From Streptomyces coacervatus (GTDB taxonomy: Bacteria > Actinomycetota > Actinomycetes > Streptomycetales > Streptomycetaceae): a stretch of 64,000 nt of DNA. The notes beneath the pieces were generated by a model. The model was not told the DNA's origin. It saw nothing but the letters and a program-made list of their open reading frames with translations, and did not search any database. Shown here one piece after another: positions 24,604 to 35,036 of the stretch. Location: positions 124,001 to 188,000 of the forward strand of contig NZ_JARHTP010000006.1 in NCBI RefSeq assembly GCF_029223485.1, read 5' to 3'. Position 1 is the stretch's first letter. Each line of letters starts with the position of its first letter. The position numbers and the translations under genes are program-made.

Positions 24604-25272
24604 ATGCGTACCCTCACTCGCGCCGGCGCCCTGTCCGCCGTCGCCGCGGCGGCGCTGTTGTCCGCGCCGGTCGCCGCTCACGCCACCGCTCCCGGTGACA
24701 ACGGGACCGTGAAGATCCATGACGCCACCACCGGCGAGGAGTTGAAGCGCAACGAGCCGCACGTCTGCACGTTCTATCTGGATGCGTTCGGCTTCGATGC
24801 CGTCCAGCAGGTCGACTGGCACATCGAGGCCTGGGCTCCTACGGCTGCGACGAAGGGCGCGACCGTGAAGACCGGTGCCATCACGCTGGATGCTCAAGGC
24901 CATGGCCGTACGGCGGATCTGTCGCTGCCCGACGGGCACTACAAGCTGTTCTGGAACTTCGACGGTGAGAACGGCGCCGCCAAGCACAAGGTGTTCTGGA
25001 CGGACTGCAAGGGCTCGGAGGGGGGCGGCAGCGGTTCGACGCCTGCCCCGTCGGCGTCTTCGTCTTCGCCGGCGTCCTCGCCCTCGACCGCGTCTTCGTC
25101 CGCGCCTTCTTCGGGGGCTGCGTCCGCGTCCGCTTCCGCGTCCCCGCAGGGCGGCTCCGGCGACGACCTCGCCGAGACCGGTAACGGTGCCCCGGTGGGC
25201 CTGCTCTCGGGTGGTGCGGCCGCGTTGTTGGCGGCGGGCGGTTACCTGATGCTCCGGCGGCGCCGGTCCTGA
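24604..25272 (+). CDS. Sortase-anchored surface protein (LAETG signal)
   Basis: A 222-residue exported protein. Residues 1-28 form a Sec signal peptide (LSAVAAAALLSAPVAAHA). A mature domain of about 110 residues follows, with one cysteine pair (HVCTFYLDAFGF and FWTDCKG) and an immunoglobulin-like pattern. A Ser/Ala/Pro-rich wall-spanning stretch precedes the sorting signal LAETGNGAP, a hydrophobic helix and RRRRS. LAxTG is the signal preferred by class E sortases, which Streptomyces use to anchor chaplins and other wall proteins. The function of the globular domain is unknown. ATG 24604 gives the best signal peptide. A strong hairpin follows the stop. Confidence 0.88.
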   Translation: MRTLTRAGALSAVAAAALLSAPVAAHATAPGDNGTVKIHDATTGEELKRNEPHVCTFYLDAFGFDAVQQVDWHIEAWAPTAATKGATVKTGAITLDAQGHGRTADLSLPDGHYKLFWNFDGENGAAKHKVFWTDCKGSEGGGSGSTPAPSASSSSPASSPSTASSSAPSSGAASASASASPQGGSGDDLAETGNGAPVGLLSGGAAALLAAGGYLMLRRRRS

Positions 25273-25296
25273 CGTAGAGGAAAAGCAGAAGAAAAC

Positions 25297-25335
25297 AGGG
25301 GTGCCCCGAGCTTGTACGAAGCTCGGGGCACCCCT
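25297..25335. terminator. Strong bidirectional terminator
   Basis: AGGGGTGCCCCGAGCTT pairs over 17 bases without mismatch with its complement at 25319-25335, loop GTACG. On the ppc strand it is followed by GTTTTCTTCTGCTTTTCC, a good T tract. On the other strand it ends the surface-protein transcript. Confidence 0.9.
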
Positions 25336-25348
25336 GTGTGTGTATGGG

Positions 25349-28102
<2,754 letters not shown>

Positions 28103-28416
28103 AGGTGCGGCTCCTTGCAGTGTTGAAGCTCGTCCGGGAGGGGAACCCGGCGGCAGGGGCCGCGCGGCGGGCGCCGCATACGGCCCTGGCATCCGGGAAG
28201 AAGTTCAGAGCGGACCGCGCTGTCCGACCGACTCCAGGATAGGTGTCCATGCGGACGCGCATGATTTCGGGCTCTTGCCGCCGGGCGACTCGCTGCCATA
28301 CTTACGACGCCGTAGGTTACGGAACCGTAGGGACCGTTGTAACGGAACCTGGGCAAGGTTCCCGCAGCTGGCCCGGCACCTCGTCTCAAAACCCTCGACC
28401 CCACAGGGGACGCCCC
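28103..28416. other. Divergent intergenic region between ppc and the desaturase operon
   Basis: This 314-base gap holds both divergent promoters. It contains no credible gene. The right half has the row of TACG/CGTA palindromes annotated at 28303-28345. The ppc-proximal half shows nothing I can name. Confidence 0.6.
28303..28345. promoter_or_regulatory. Palindromic operator array before the desaturase-TetR operon
   Basis: Four overlapping inverted repeats lie in 43 bases: TACG-N4-CGTA at 28303-28314, CCGTA-GGT-TACGG at 28310-28322, TACGG-AA-CCGTA at 28318-28329, and CCGTT-GT-AACGG at 28334-28345. They lie 72-114 bases before the desaturase start. The obvious candidate ligand is the TetR regulator encoded as second gene of the operon, giving autoregulation. 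Confidence 0.65.
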
Positions 28417-29427
28417 ATGACCACAAGTTCCGATGTGATCGACGACGCCCCGAAGGCGAACAACGACACCTCATTCACCTCGGCAACGCTTGGCGGCGAA
28501 AAGAAGGGGTCGGTCGAGCAGATCGCGCTCCTCGTCTTCATCGTCGTCCCCTTCCTGGCGCTGGTCGCGGCGGTGCCGCTGGCCTGGGGCCGGGGCGTGA
28601 GCTGGCTCGACCTCGGTCTGCTCGTGTTCTTCTACTTCCTCGGCTGCCACGGCGTCACGATCGGCTTCCACCGCTATTTCACCCACGGCGCCTTCAAGGC
28701 GAAGCGCCCCCTGCGCATTGCGCTCGCCATCGCCGGCTCGATGGCGGTGGAGGGCCCGCTGGTCCGCTGGGTCGCCGACCATCGCAAGCACCACAAGTTC
28801 TCCGATGCGGAGGGCGACCCGCACTCCCCGTGGCGTTTCGGCGAGACCCTGCCTGCGCTGATGAAGGGCCTCTGGTGGGCGCACATCGCCTGGATGTTCG
28901 ATGAGGAGCGGACGCCGCAGGACAAGTACGCGCCCGACCTGATCAAGGACCCGGCGATCCGTGCGATCTCCCGCCAGTTCGTCTACTGGACGGCGCTGTC
29001 CCTCGCTCTGCCCCCGCTGATCGGCGGTCTGGCGACGATGTCCTGGTGGGGTGCGTTCACCGGCTTCTTCTGGGGCTCACTCGTTCGGGTGGCTCTGCTG
29101 CACCATGTGACCTGGTCGATCAACTCGATCTGCCATGCGGTCGGCAAGCGGCCCTTCAAGTCGCGCGACCGCTCGGGCAACGTGTGGTGGCTCGCGGTCC
29201 TGTCCTGCGGCGAGTCCTGGCACAACCTGCACCATGCCGACCCGACCTCCGCGCGGCACGGTGTGGAGCGCGGCCAGCTGGACTCCTCGGCGCGCTTCAT
29301 CCGCTGGTTCGAGGCGTTCGGCTGGGCGTACGACGTGCGCTGGCCGTCACGCTCGCGTATCGATTCACGCCGTAACACCGGCCAGGAGGGCTCCGAGCCC
29401 CGGAAGGAGTCGGCGAAGGCGGCATGA
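28417..29427 (+). CDS. Acyl-CoA/fatty-acid desaturase
   Basis: A 336-residue integral membrane delta-9-type desaturase that introduces a double bond into acyl chains for membrane fluidity. The three iron-binding His boxes are present: GFHRYFTHGAF, DHRKHHKFSD and SWHNLHHADPT. Four hydrophobic segments fit the family topology (IALLVFIVVPFLALVAAVPL, LGLLVFFYFLGCHGV, ALSLALPPLIGGLATMSWWG and WGAFTGFFWGSLVRVALL). The start is ATG 28417 and no strong ribosome binding site is visible. The stop overlaps the TetR gene start (ATGA), so the regulator is translationally coupled. Confidence 0.94.
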   Translation: MTTSSDVIDDAPKANNDTSFTSATLGGEKKGSVEQIALLVFIVVPFLALVAAVPLAWGRGVSWLDLGLLVFFYFLGCHGVTIGFHRYFTHGAFKAKRPLRIALAIAGSMAVEGPLVRWVADHRKHHKFSDAEGDPHSPWRFGETLPALMKGLWWAHIAWMFDEERTPQDKYAPDLIKDPAIRAISRQFVYWTALSLALPPLIGGLATMSWWGAFTGFFWGSLVRVALLHHVTWSINSICHAVGKRPFKSRDRSGNVWWLAVLSCGESWHNLHHADPTSARHGVERGQLDSSARFIRWFEAFGWAYDVRWPSRSRIDSRRNTGQEGSEPRKESAKAA

Positions 29428-30101
29428 TTGACGCCGTGGCGACCGACTCCAGCAGCACCCCGAGCAATGAGAAGCCGCGGCGAACGCGGCGCACCCGGAT
29501 GACGGGGGCCGAGCGCCGCCAGCAGCTGCTCGAGATCGGTCGCACCCTGTTTGCCGCCAAGGGCTTCGAGGGCACGTCGGTGGAGGAGATCGCGGCGAAG
29601 GCCGGGGTGTCCAAGCCGGTGGTGTACGAGCACTTCGGCGGCAAGGAGGGGCTGTACGCGGTGGTGGTGGACCGTGAGATGCGGCGCCTGCTGGACATGG
29701 TGACCAGCTCCCTGACGGCAGGCCACCCGCGGGAGCTCTGCGAACAGGCAGCCTTCGCCCTCCTGGACTACATCGAGGAGAACACGGACGGCTTCCGCAT
29801 CCTGGTCCGTGACTCCCCCATCCCGCAGTCCACGGGCTCCTTCGCCTCCCTCATCTCGGACATCGCCACGCAGGTGGAGGACATCCTGGGCCGCGAGTTC
29901 AAGTTGCGCGGCTTCGACCCCAAGCTGGCCCCGCTGTACGCCCAGGCCCTGGTCGGCATGGTCGCCCTGACCGGCCAGTGGTGGCTGGACGTACGCCGCC
30001 CGAAGAAGGCGGAGGTGGCGGCGCACCTGGTCAATCTGGCGTGGCACGGGCTGGACGGCCTGGAGGCCAAGCCGCATCTGATCGGGCGCCGGAAGAGCTG
30101 A
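29424..30101 (+). CDS. TetR-family regulator coupled to the desaturase
   Basis: A 225-residue repressor-type protein. After a basic N-terminal arm (KPRRTRRTRMTGAERRQQLL), the DNA-binding HTH lies near residues 50-75 (SVEEIAAKAGVSKPVVYEHF, then GGKEGLY). The C-terminal ligand domain resembles regulators of fatty-acid genes but is not diagnostic. It overlaps the desaturase stop by 4 bases and probably responds to an acyl-CoA, controlling the palindromes at 28303-28345; both points are inference. Confidence 0.9.
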   Translation: MIDAVATDSSSTPSNEKPRRTRRTRMTGAERRQQLLEIGRTLFAAKGFEGTSVEEIAAKAGVSKPVVYEHFGGKEGLYAVVVDREMRRLLDMVTSSLTAGHPRELCEQAAFALLDYIEENTDGFRILVRDSPIPQSTGSFASLISDIATQVEDILGREFKLRGFDPKLAPLYAQALVGMVALTGQWWLDVRRPKKAEVAAHLVNLAWHGLDGLEAKPHLIGRRKS

Positions 30102-30162
30102 GGTTCACCGGAAAAGATGCCACTAGTGGGCAGCCAGATGCACCTTGTGGAATCATGGCTGC

Positions 30163-30417
30163 ATGACTCAGATCGCGATCAGCGCAGCCCGTTCCCAGCT
30201 CGGCGACCTGGTCCGCCGTGCGGCTCACGACCACGAGACCATCGCCCTCACCGACCATGGGCACGTGGCCGCGCTCCTCGTCTCGCCGCAGGTGATAGAG
30301 GATCTCGAAGACGCTCTGGCCGTCGCCGACTACCAGCGGCGCAAGGCCGAGGGAACACTGGGGGAAGGCATCCCCATGGCAGAGGTGCGCAGGCGGCTGG
30401 GGCTTGAGAAGCCGTGA
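30163..30417 (+). CDS. Antitoxin of the Phd/YefM family
   Basis: An 84-residue protein with the Phd/YefM start: ISAARSQLGDLVRRAAHDHE, then IALTDHGHVAALLVSP, a DNA-binding fold that also autorepresses. The C-terminal part (RRKAEGTLGEGIPMAEVRRR) should wrap the toxin. ATG 30163 has no ribosome binding site, so the mRNA may be leaderless. The stop overlaps the toxin start (GTGA), the classic antitoxin-toxin arrangement. Confidence 0.88.
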   Translation: MTQIAISAARSQLGDLVRRAAHDHETIALTDHGHVAALLVSPQVIEDLEDALAVADYQRRKAEGTLGEGIPMAEVRRRLGLEKP

Positions 30418-30662
30418 CTTACGAGATCATCTTCGAGCCGCACGCCCTCGATGCGGCAGCGCGGTTCCTGACCGAAGACCCAGCCGGACTCGCCAAGGTC
30501 CTGGACGCCATCGACGAGTTGGCCCACGATCCGCGACCGACTGGTTCGAGGCCGTACGGCCCGAACATCCGCCGCATTCGTGTCGACGAGTACCGGGTCC
30601 TGTACATCATCGACGCCGAGGTCATCCGCATCCTCGTCACCCACCTCGGCCGGACGGCCTGA
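30414..30662 (+). CDS. RelE/ParE-family toxin
   Basis: An 82-residue toxin of the RelE type, which cleaves mRNA in the ribosome in characterised members. MTYEIIFEPHALDAAARFL starts the fold, then LAHDPRPTGSRPYGP, and IRRIRVDEYRVLYIIDAEV holds the Arg-rich active-site strand before the final ILVTHLGRT. The key basic residues are retained, so activity is plausible. The GTG start overlaps the antitoxin stop. The last 26 bases overlap the convergent glyoxalase-like gene. Confidence 0.88.
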   Translation: MTYEIIFEPHALDAAARFLTEDPAGLAKVLDAIDELAHDPRPTGSRPYGPNIRRIRVDEYRVLYIIDAEVIRILVTHLGRTA

Positions 30663-31017
30663 CCGGCTCCAGGAACTCCAGCCGGTTCCCCACCGGATCC
30701 GATGAGTAGAAGCGCCGGTGGCCTGGGAGATTGTCGTCCCAGGTGACCGGCGCTCCGCGCGCCGCGAGCCGCTCGGCGTACGCCTCGATGTCCGTGACCC
30801 GCAGCCCCGGGTGGGCCTTCTTCGCGGGCCGGAAGTCCTTCTCGACCCCCAGGTGCAGCTGCACCGCCCCCGCCCCGAACCAGCACCCTCCCCGCGCCGC
30901 CAGCACCGGCGGCTTAGGGATCTCCGTCATGCCGAGGACGCCGACGTAGTACGCCCGCAGCCGGTCCTCGGTGCCGGCCGGTACGGCGAGCTGGACATGA
31001 TCGACGGCGGTGATCAT
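30637..31017 (-). CDS. Glyoxalase/VOC-superfamily protein
   Basis: A 126-residue single-module VOC protein (VDHVQLAVPAGTEDRLRAYY, GVLGMTEIPKP, then LPGHRRFYSSDPVGNRLEFL). The first His of VDHVQLAV and the Glu of NRLEFLE are usual metal ligands. The reaction is unknown. ATG at 31015-31017 is preferred because AAGGAGG lies 7 bases upstream. It overlaps tam's stop region and is probably co-transcribed behind tam. Its 3' end overlaps the RelE gene tail to tail. Confidence 0.85.
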   Translation of the reverse strand: MITAVDHVQLAVPAGTEDRLRAYYVGVLGMTEIPKPPVLAARGGCWFGAGAVQLHLGVEKDFRPAKKAHPGLRVTDIEAYAERLAARGAPVTWDDNLPGHRRFYSSDPVGNRLEFLEPVRPSGRGG

Positions 31018-31019
31018 GT

Positions 31020-31832
31020 TCACGCCTCCTTGCGGGCGACCGCGAAGATACGGCGGAACGGGAACGCCGTACCGTGCGCACCGGCCGGATAGGCCTCCCG
31101 CAGGGCCGCCCGGTAGGCGTCCAGGAACTCCTTCCGGGCCGCCGGGTCGTCGGCGAGGGCCGTGAGGACGGGACGCAGCCCGGTCCCCTTCACCCAGTCC
31201 AGCACCGGATCCTCACCCGCCAGGAGATGGACGTATGTCGTCTCCCATACGTCCGCCGTGCAGCCGAGCGCGGTAAGGCGCTCCAGGTAGGTCTCCGGCG
31301 CAAGGACGGCGTCGTCGTGGCGGAGGGTGTCGGCGAGGCGGTCCTTCCAGCGGGCGGAGTGGGCGAGTTCGCGCATGAGCTGGTGGCTGGGGGCGCCGAA
31401 GTTGCCGGGCACCTGGAAGGCGAAGGTGCCGCCGGGCTTCAGGCCGGCGACCCACTCCCCGAAACGCTCTGCGTGGCCGGGGATCCACTGCAGGGTGGCG
31501 TTGCTGACGATCAGGTCGTACGGCTGTGCGGGCGCCCAGGTCCGTACGTCGGCCGGGGCGAAGTCGAGGCGGCCGCCGCCGGAGGTGGGGCCGCCGTGGT
31601 CGACGTGGGCCTTGTCCAGCATCTCGGGCGAGTTGTCGTAGCCGGTGATGTGGGCGGCGGGCCAGCGGTCGGCGAGGAGGACGGTGACGTTGCCGGGGCC
31701 GCAGCCGAGGTCGGCGATGCGGGGCGGGTCCTCGGGCAGGTCCGGGATGCGGGCGAGGAGGTCGGTGAAGGGGCGGGCGCGGTGGCCGGCGTGGCGGAGG
31801 TACTGGGCCGGGTCCCAGGTGGGGGTGCTCAT
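31020..31832 (-). CDS. tam: Trans-aconitate 2-methyltransferase
   Basis: A 270-residue SAM-dependent methyltransferase close to Tam, which methylates trans-aconitate, an inhibitor of aconitase. Evidence: the N-terminal WDPAQYLRHAGHRARPFTDL, the SAM loop IADLGCGPGNVTVLLADRWP, the acidic GYDNSPEMLDKA, and NATLQWIPGHAERFG. All are typical of Tam. ATG at 31830-31832 has GGAAGG 8 bases upstream. It diverges from marR, with the shared repeats between them. Confidence 0.88.
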   Translation of the reverse strand: MSTPTWDPAQYLRHAGHRARPFTDLLARIPDLPEDPPRIADLGCGPGNVTVLLADRWPAAHITGYDNSPEMLDKAHVDHGGPTSGGGRLDFAPADVRTWAPAQPYDLIVSNATLQWIPGHAERFGEWVAGLKPGGTFAFQVPGNFGAPSHQLMRELAHSARWKDRLADTLRHDDAVLAPETYLERLTALGCTADVWETTYVHLLAGEDPVLDWVKGTGLRPVLTALADDPAARKEFLDAYRAALREAYPAGAHGTAFPFRRIFAVARKEA

Positions 31833-31862
31833 GCCTGTCACCTTCCCGCCCCACTTATCTCG

Positions 31863-31890
31863 ATGTCAAGAGACTCGACATCAAGAGACT
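31863..31890. promoter_or_regulatory. Repeat-containing operator between tam and marR
   Basis: TCAAGAGACT occurs twice, at 31866-31875 and 31881-31890, 15 bases apart. An inverted repeat ATGTC-N9-GACAT spans 31863-31881. The region is AT-richer than its surroundings. It lies between the two divergent starts, as expected for autoregulation by the MarR protein. Confidence 0.6.
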
Positions 31891-31908
31891 TCACATCGAC
31901 ACAACCAC

Positions 31909-31921
31909 TACACTGATCGTC
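31909..31921 (+). promoter_or_regulatory. Probable leaderless promoter of marR
   Basis: A TACACT -10-like box at 31909-31914 ends 7 bases before the marR ATG at 31922, so transcription would begin at or next to the start codon. No -35 box of normal quality is visible. Confidence 0.45.
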
Positions 31922-32419
31922 ATGGAGGACGAGGTCGATCGACTGGTCGCAGCATGGCGCCGGGAGCGTCCGGACCTCGACGTGGAACCGCTCGAGGTGC
32001 TCAGCCGGGTGAGCAGACTGGCCCGGCATCTGGACCGGGCTCGCCGGCTGGCCTTCGCCGAGCACAGCCTGGAGCCCTGGGAGTTCGACGTGCTGACGGC
32101 GCTGAGGCGCGCAGGCACGCCGTACCAGCTCTCGCCGGGGCAGCTGCTGACGCAGACCCTGGTCACCTCGGGCACGATGACGAACCGCATCGACCGCCTG
32201 GCGAAGAAGGGCCTGGTGGAGCGGCTGCCCGACCCGAGCGACCGCCGCGGGGTGCTGGTGCGGCTGACGGACGAGGGCCGGGACCGCGCGGACCAGGCCC
32301 TGGCCGGACTGCTGGACCAGGAGCGCGCGATCCTCGCCGAGCTGTCGGGTGCCCAGCGCGGTGAACTCGCCGGGCTGCTACGCCAGTTGACCGCCCCGTT
32401 CGACAACATCCCCGGCTAG
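31922..32419 (+). CDS. MarR-family transcriptional regulator
   Basis: A 165-residue winged-helix regulator. The DNA-binding region runs from LEPWEFDVLTALRRAG through LTQTLVTSGTMTNRIDRLAK, and the wing is VERLPDPSDRRGVLVRLTDE. MarR proteins usually repress themselves and a divergent gene, here tam and the glyoxalase-like gene, and respond to small ligands. The last 42 bases overlap the convergent response-regulator gene at 32378. No ribosome binding site is evident, consistent with a leaderless mRNA. Confidence 0.92.
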   Translation: MEDEVDRLVAAWRRERPDLDVEPLEVLSRVSRLARHLDRARRLAFAEHSLEPWEFDVLTALRRAGTPYQLSPGQLLTQTLVTSGTMTNRIDRLAKKGLVERLPDPSDRRGVLVRLTDEGRDRADQALAGLLDQERAILAELSGAQRGELAGLLRQLTAPFDNIPG

Positions 32420-33145
32420 GTCGACGGGCCCGACCCCGGCGCGGCGCGCGAGGGCGACGGCGGCGAGGGTGGAGTGGACGCCCAGCTTGCCGAGGACGTT
32501 CTGCATATGGGTGCGGACGGTGTGGGGCGAGAGGAACAGCCGCTCGGCGACCGCCTTTCTCCCCAGCCCGGCGACCATGCACCGCAGCACTTCCCGCTCC
32601 CTCGGCGTGAGGGACTCGACGAGCCGCTCGCTCTCGGTGCGGTGCTTGCGCGCGGCGGTCAGCTCCCGCAGGACGCCCGTGAGCAGGGCGGGCGGCAGAT
32701 GCGTCTCGTCGCGCAGGACACCTCGGATGACATTGAGCAGCCGGGACAGCGAGCAGTCCTTGGCCACCCAGCCGGAGGCCCCGGCCTGCAGGGCGAGCGC
32801 GGCGCGCCGCGGATCGTCCTTCTCGGCGAGCACGATGATCCGTACGCCCGGCTGCGCGGTGCGCACCCCGGCGACCAGCGAAATCCCGTCGACGAGCCCG
32901 TCCTCATTGGCCTCCTGAACGGGCACTGCGGGCCGTACGCCCGGCACATTGCCGCCCAGGTCGGAGTCGACGAGCAGTACGTCGAACCGCCGCCCCTCGG
33001 CTGCCGCACGCTCCAGGCTGCGCAGCGCGGCGGGACCGCTGCCGGCCGCGGAGACGTCGACGTCGGGCTCGGCCGCAAGCGCAGCGGCGAGCGACTCGGC
33101 GAAGATGCGATGGTCGTCCACGACCAGGACTCGGATGCGAACCAC
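32378..33145 (-). CDS. NarL/LuxR-family response regulator
   Basis: A 255-residue regulator. The receiver domain starts VRIRVLVVDDHRIFAES, with the phosphoacceptor Asp in FDVLLVDSDLGG and the conserved Lys in VLAEKDD. About 25 extra residues (GGNVPGVRPAVPVQEANEDG region) are inserted after the acceptor, enlarging the domain. The LuxR-type HTH is LTPREREVLRCMVAGLGRKA, followed by LFLSPHTVRTHMQNVLGKLG. GTG at 33143-33145 with AAGGGGG just upstream is the likely start. No kinase is adjacent. Confidence 0.9.
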   Translation of the reverse strand: MVRIRVLVVDDHRIFAESLAAALAAEPDVDVSAAGSGPAALRSLERAAAEGRRFDVLLVDSDLGGNVPGVRPAVPVQEANEDGLVDGISLVAGVRTAQPGVRIIVLAEKDDPRRAALALQAGASGWVAKDCSLSRLLNVIRGVLRDETHLPPALLTGVLRELTAARKHRTESERLVESLTPREREVLRCMVAGLGRKAVAERLFLSPHTVRTHMQNVLGKLGVHSTLAAVALARRAGVGPVDLAGDVVERGGQLA

Positions 33146-33445
33146 GAAACCCCCTTCCCCAGGCTCTTGAAGAGCAGGGGATACCCCATAGTCGGGAGAC
33201 GGCACGGGCGCAGGTACGGCGCCCGAAGCGTCCCGGGTCGCCTTTGAAACCCAGGACTGGAACGGCACACCGCACGGCCGCCGCCGTGCGGAGACTGCTA
33301 CCCCCACTTCGGGCGTCGTACCCGACTGTCTCGCCCCCTGATCGGCACCGGCCCCCACCGGTGCTGTTCATCAGGGTACGGCCGGGGGCCAGGAGCGGAA
33401 GGTAATTTGCAGAACTGGCTGTCCAGTGCGTTTATCGTGAGCCGC
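33146..33445. other. Divergent intergenic region upstream of the regulator and GNAT genes
   Basis: This 300-base gap has no convincing gene. A perfect 7-bp hairpin (GCACCGG at 33345-33351, CCGGTGC at 33358-33364) lies in the middle. A possible rightward promoter is TTGCAG at 33407 with TTTATC at 33431 (18-base spacer), which would place the start of transcription almost at the GNAT start codon. The left half is otherwise featureless. Confidence 0.45.
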
Positions 33446-33889
33446 ATGTTTCGTATTGAGACAGAAGTCGACAGGGCCCGGCGCGATCTTCTCCATTCCC
33501 GGCTGCGCGACACCAACACCAAGGCCTCCCCCGTCCTGCGTGCCTTGCGCAAAACCCCGGCGGAGCGCGAACTTCCGCTCCACGTCTGGGTGTTGGACGA
33601 CCAGGACGAGCTGGCCGCCGGCCTGGTGGGCCACACCTGGACGGCCTGGCTGCACGTGGCCTATCTGTGGGTGGACGAGCGGTGGCGGGGAGCGGGCCTC
33701 GGCTCACGCGTCCTGGCGGAGGCGGAAAAAATCGCCCGCTCCGAACGGGGCTGCACCTCGTCCCGCCTGGAGACCTGGGACTTCCAGGCGCCGGGTTTCT
33801 ACAAGAAGCAGGGGTATGAGGTGGTGTGCGTGATCCCCGACTATCCGCCGGGGATCACGGAGTACACGTTGACGAAGCGGCTCAGCTGA
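33446..33889 (+). CDS. GNAT-family N-acetyltransferase
   Basis: A 147-residue acetyltransferase. The acetyl-CoA-binding motif A is LWVDERWRGAGLGSRVLAEA and motif B is LETWDFQAPGFYKKQGYEVV. The N-terminal third carries no further clue. The acceptor could be an amine, aminoglycoside or protein and is not predictable. ATG 33446 is preferred; the in-frame extension from 33407 is upstream of the likely promoter. Its end overlaps the convergent galK stop by 8 bases. Confidence 0.87.
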   Translation: MFRIETEVDRARRDLLHSRLRDTNTKASPVLRALRKTPAERELPLHVWVLDDQDELAAGLVGHTWTAWLHVAYLWVDERWRGAGLGSRVLAEAEKIARSERGCTSSRLETWDFQAPGFYKKQGYEVVCVIPDYPPGITEYTLTKRLS

Positions 33890-35036
33890 GCCTGCGCGCC
33901 CCCGCCGAAGGCACCGCCTCGAACACCCGCGGTGCCGTGAAGTCCGCCGCCGCGAAGGCTTCTTCCACCGCCTTGGTGATCGTGTCCACGTCGGCCGCCT
34001 CCGCCAGGACGATCGCCGAGCCGCCGAAGCCGCCGCCGGTCATCCGGGCGCCCAGGGCGCCGGAGGCCAGGGCCGTGTCGACGACCAGGTCCAGTTCGGG
34101 GCAGGAGATGCGGAAGTCGTCGCGCAGGGAGGCATGGCCGGCGATCAGCACCGGGCCGATGGCGCGGGTGTCGCCCGACTCCAGCAGGGCTACGACCTTC
34201 TCCACCCGCTCGTCCTCCGTGACGATGTGGCGGACCAGGCGGACCGCCTCCTCGTCGTCGCCCAACCGTTCCAGCGCGGCGTCCAGTTCGGCATAGGGGA
34301 CGTCCCGCAGTGCGTCGACGCCCAGCAGCGCCGCGCCCCGCTCGCAGCCCGCCCGGCGCTTGCCGTACTCGCCCTCGCTGTGCGAGTGCTTGACCTGGGT
34401 GTCCACCACCAGCAGGCGCATGCCCTCGGCGGCCAGGTCGAAGGGGATCTGCTTCTGGGAGAGGTCGCGGGTGTCGAGGAACAGGGCGTGGCCCTCCTCG
34501 CAGCAGGCGGAGGCCGTCTGGTCCATGATGCCGACGGGGGCGCCGACGTAGACGTTCTCCGCGCGCTGGCACAGGCGGGCCAGCTGCCAGCCCTTGAGGC
34601 CCAGTTCGTAGAGGTCGTTGAGAGCGAGGGCGACCACGACCTCCAGCGCCGCCGACGACGACAGGCCCGCGCCCGCCGGGACCGTCGAGGCGAGGTGGAT
34701 GTCCGCGCCGGTCACCGGGTGGCCGGCCTCGCACAGCGCCCAGACGACACCGGACGGGTACGCCGTCCAGTTGCGGTCCGAATCCGGGGCCAGGTCGTCC
34801 AGTCGCAGCTCTACGACGCCGCCCTCGACGTCCGCCGAGTGCAGGCGCAGCACACCGTCCGTGCGCCGTGCGACGGCCGCGACCGCGGTGTGCGGCAGCG
34901 CGAAGGGCATCACGAAGCCGTCGTTGTAGTCGGTGTGCTCACCGATGAGGTTGACGCGGCCCGGCGCCGCCCAGACACCCTCGGGTTCGGTCCCGTAGAG
35001 CTCGACGAAGCCGTCCCGCACCTGCTGTGCCTGCAC
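33882..35036 (-). CDS. galK: Galactokinase
   Basis: Phosphorylates galactose at C1, the first step of the Leloir pathway. The 384-residue GHMP kinase has the galactose-binding motif APGRVNLIGEHTDYNDGFVM (residues 24-43), the ATP loop STVPAGAGLSSSAALEVVV, and motif 3 ARMTGGGFGGSAIVL. GTG at 35034-35036 has AAGGGAG 5 bases upstream and overlaps the galE stop by one base (TAGTG). It is the last gene of galT-galE-galK. Confidence 0.97.
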   Translation of the reverse strand: MQAQQVRDGFVELYGTEPEGVWAAPGRVNLIGEHTDYNDGFVMPFALPHTAVAAVARRTDGVLRLHSADVEGGVVELRLDDLAPDSDRNWTAYPSGVVWALCEAGHPVTGADIHLASTVPAGAGLSSSAALEVVVALALNDLYELGLKGWQLARLCQRAENVYVGAPVGIMDQTASACCEEGHALFLDTRDLSQKQIPFDLAAEGMRLLVVDTQVKHSHSEGEYGKRRAGCERGAALLGVDALRDVPYAELDAALERLGDDEEAVRLVRHIVTEDERVEKVVALLESGDTRAIGPVLIAGHASLRDDFRISCPELDLVVDTALASGALGARMTGGGFGGSAIVLAEAADVDTITKAVEEAFAAADFTAPRVFEAVPSAGARRLS

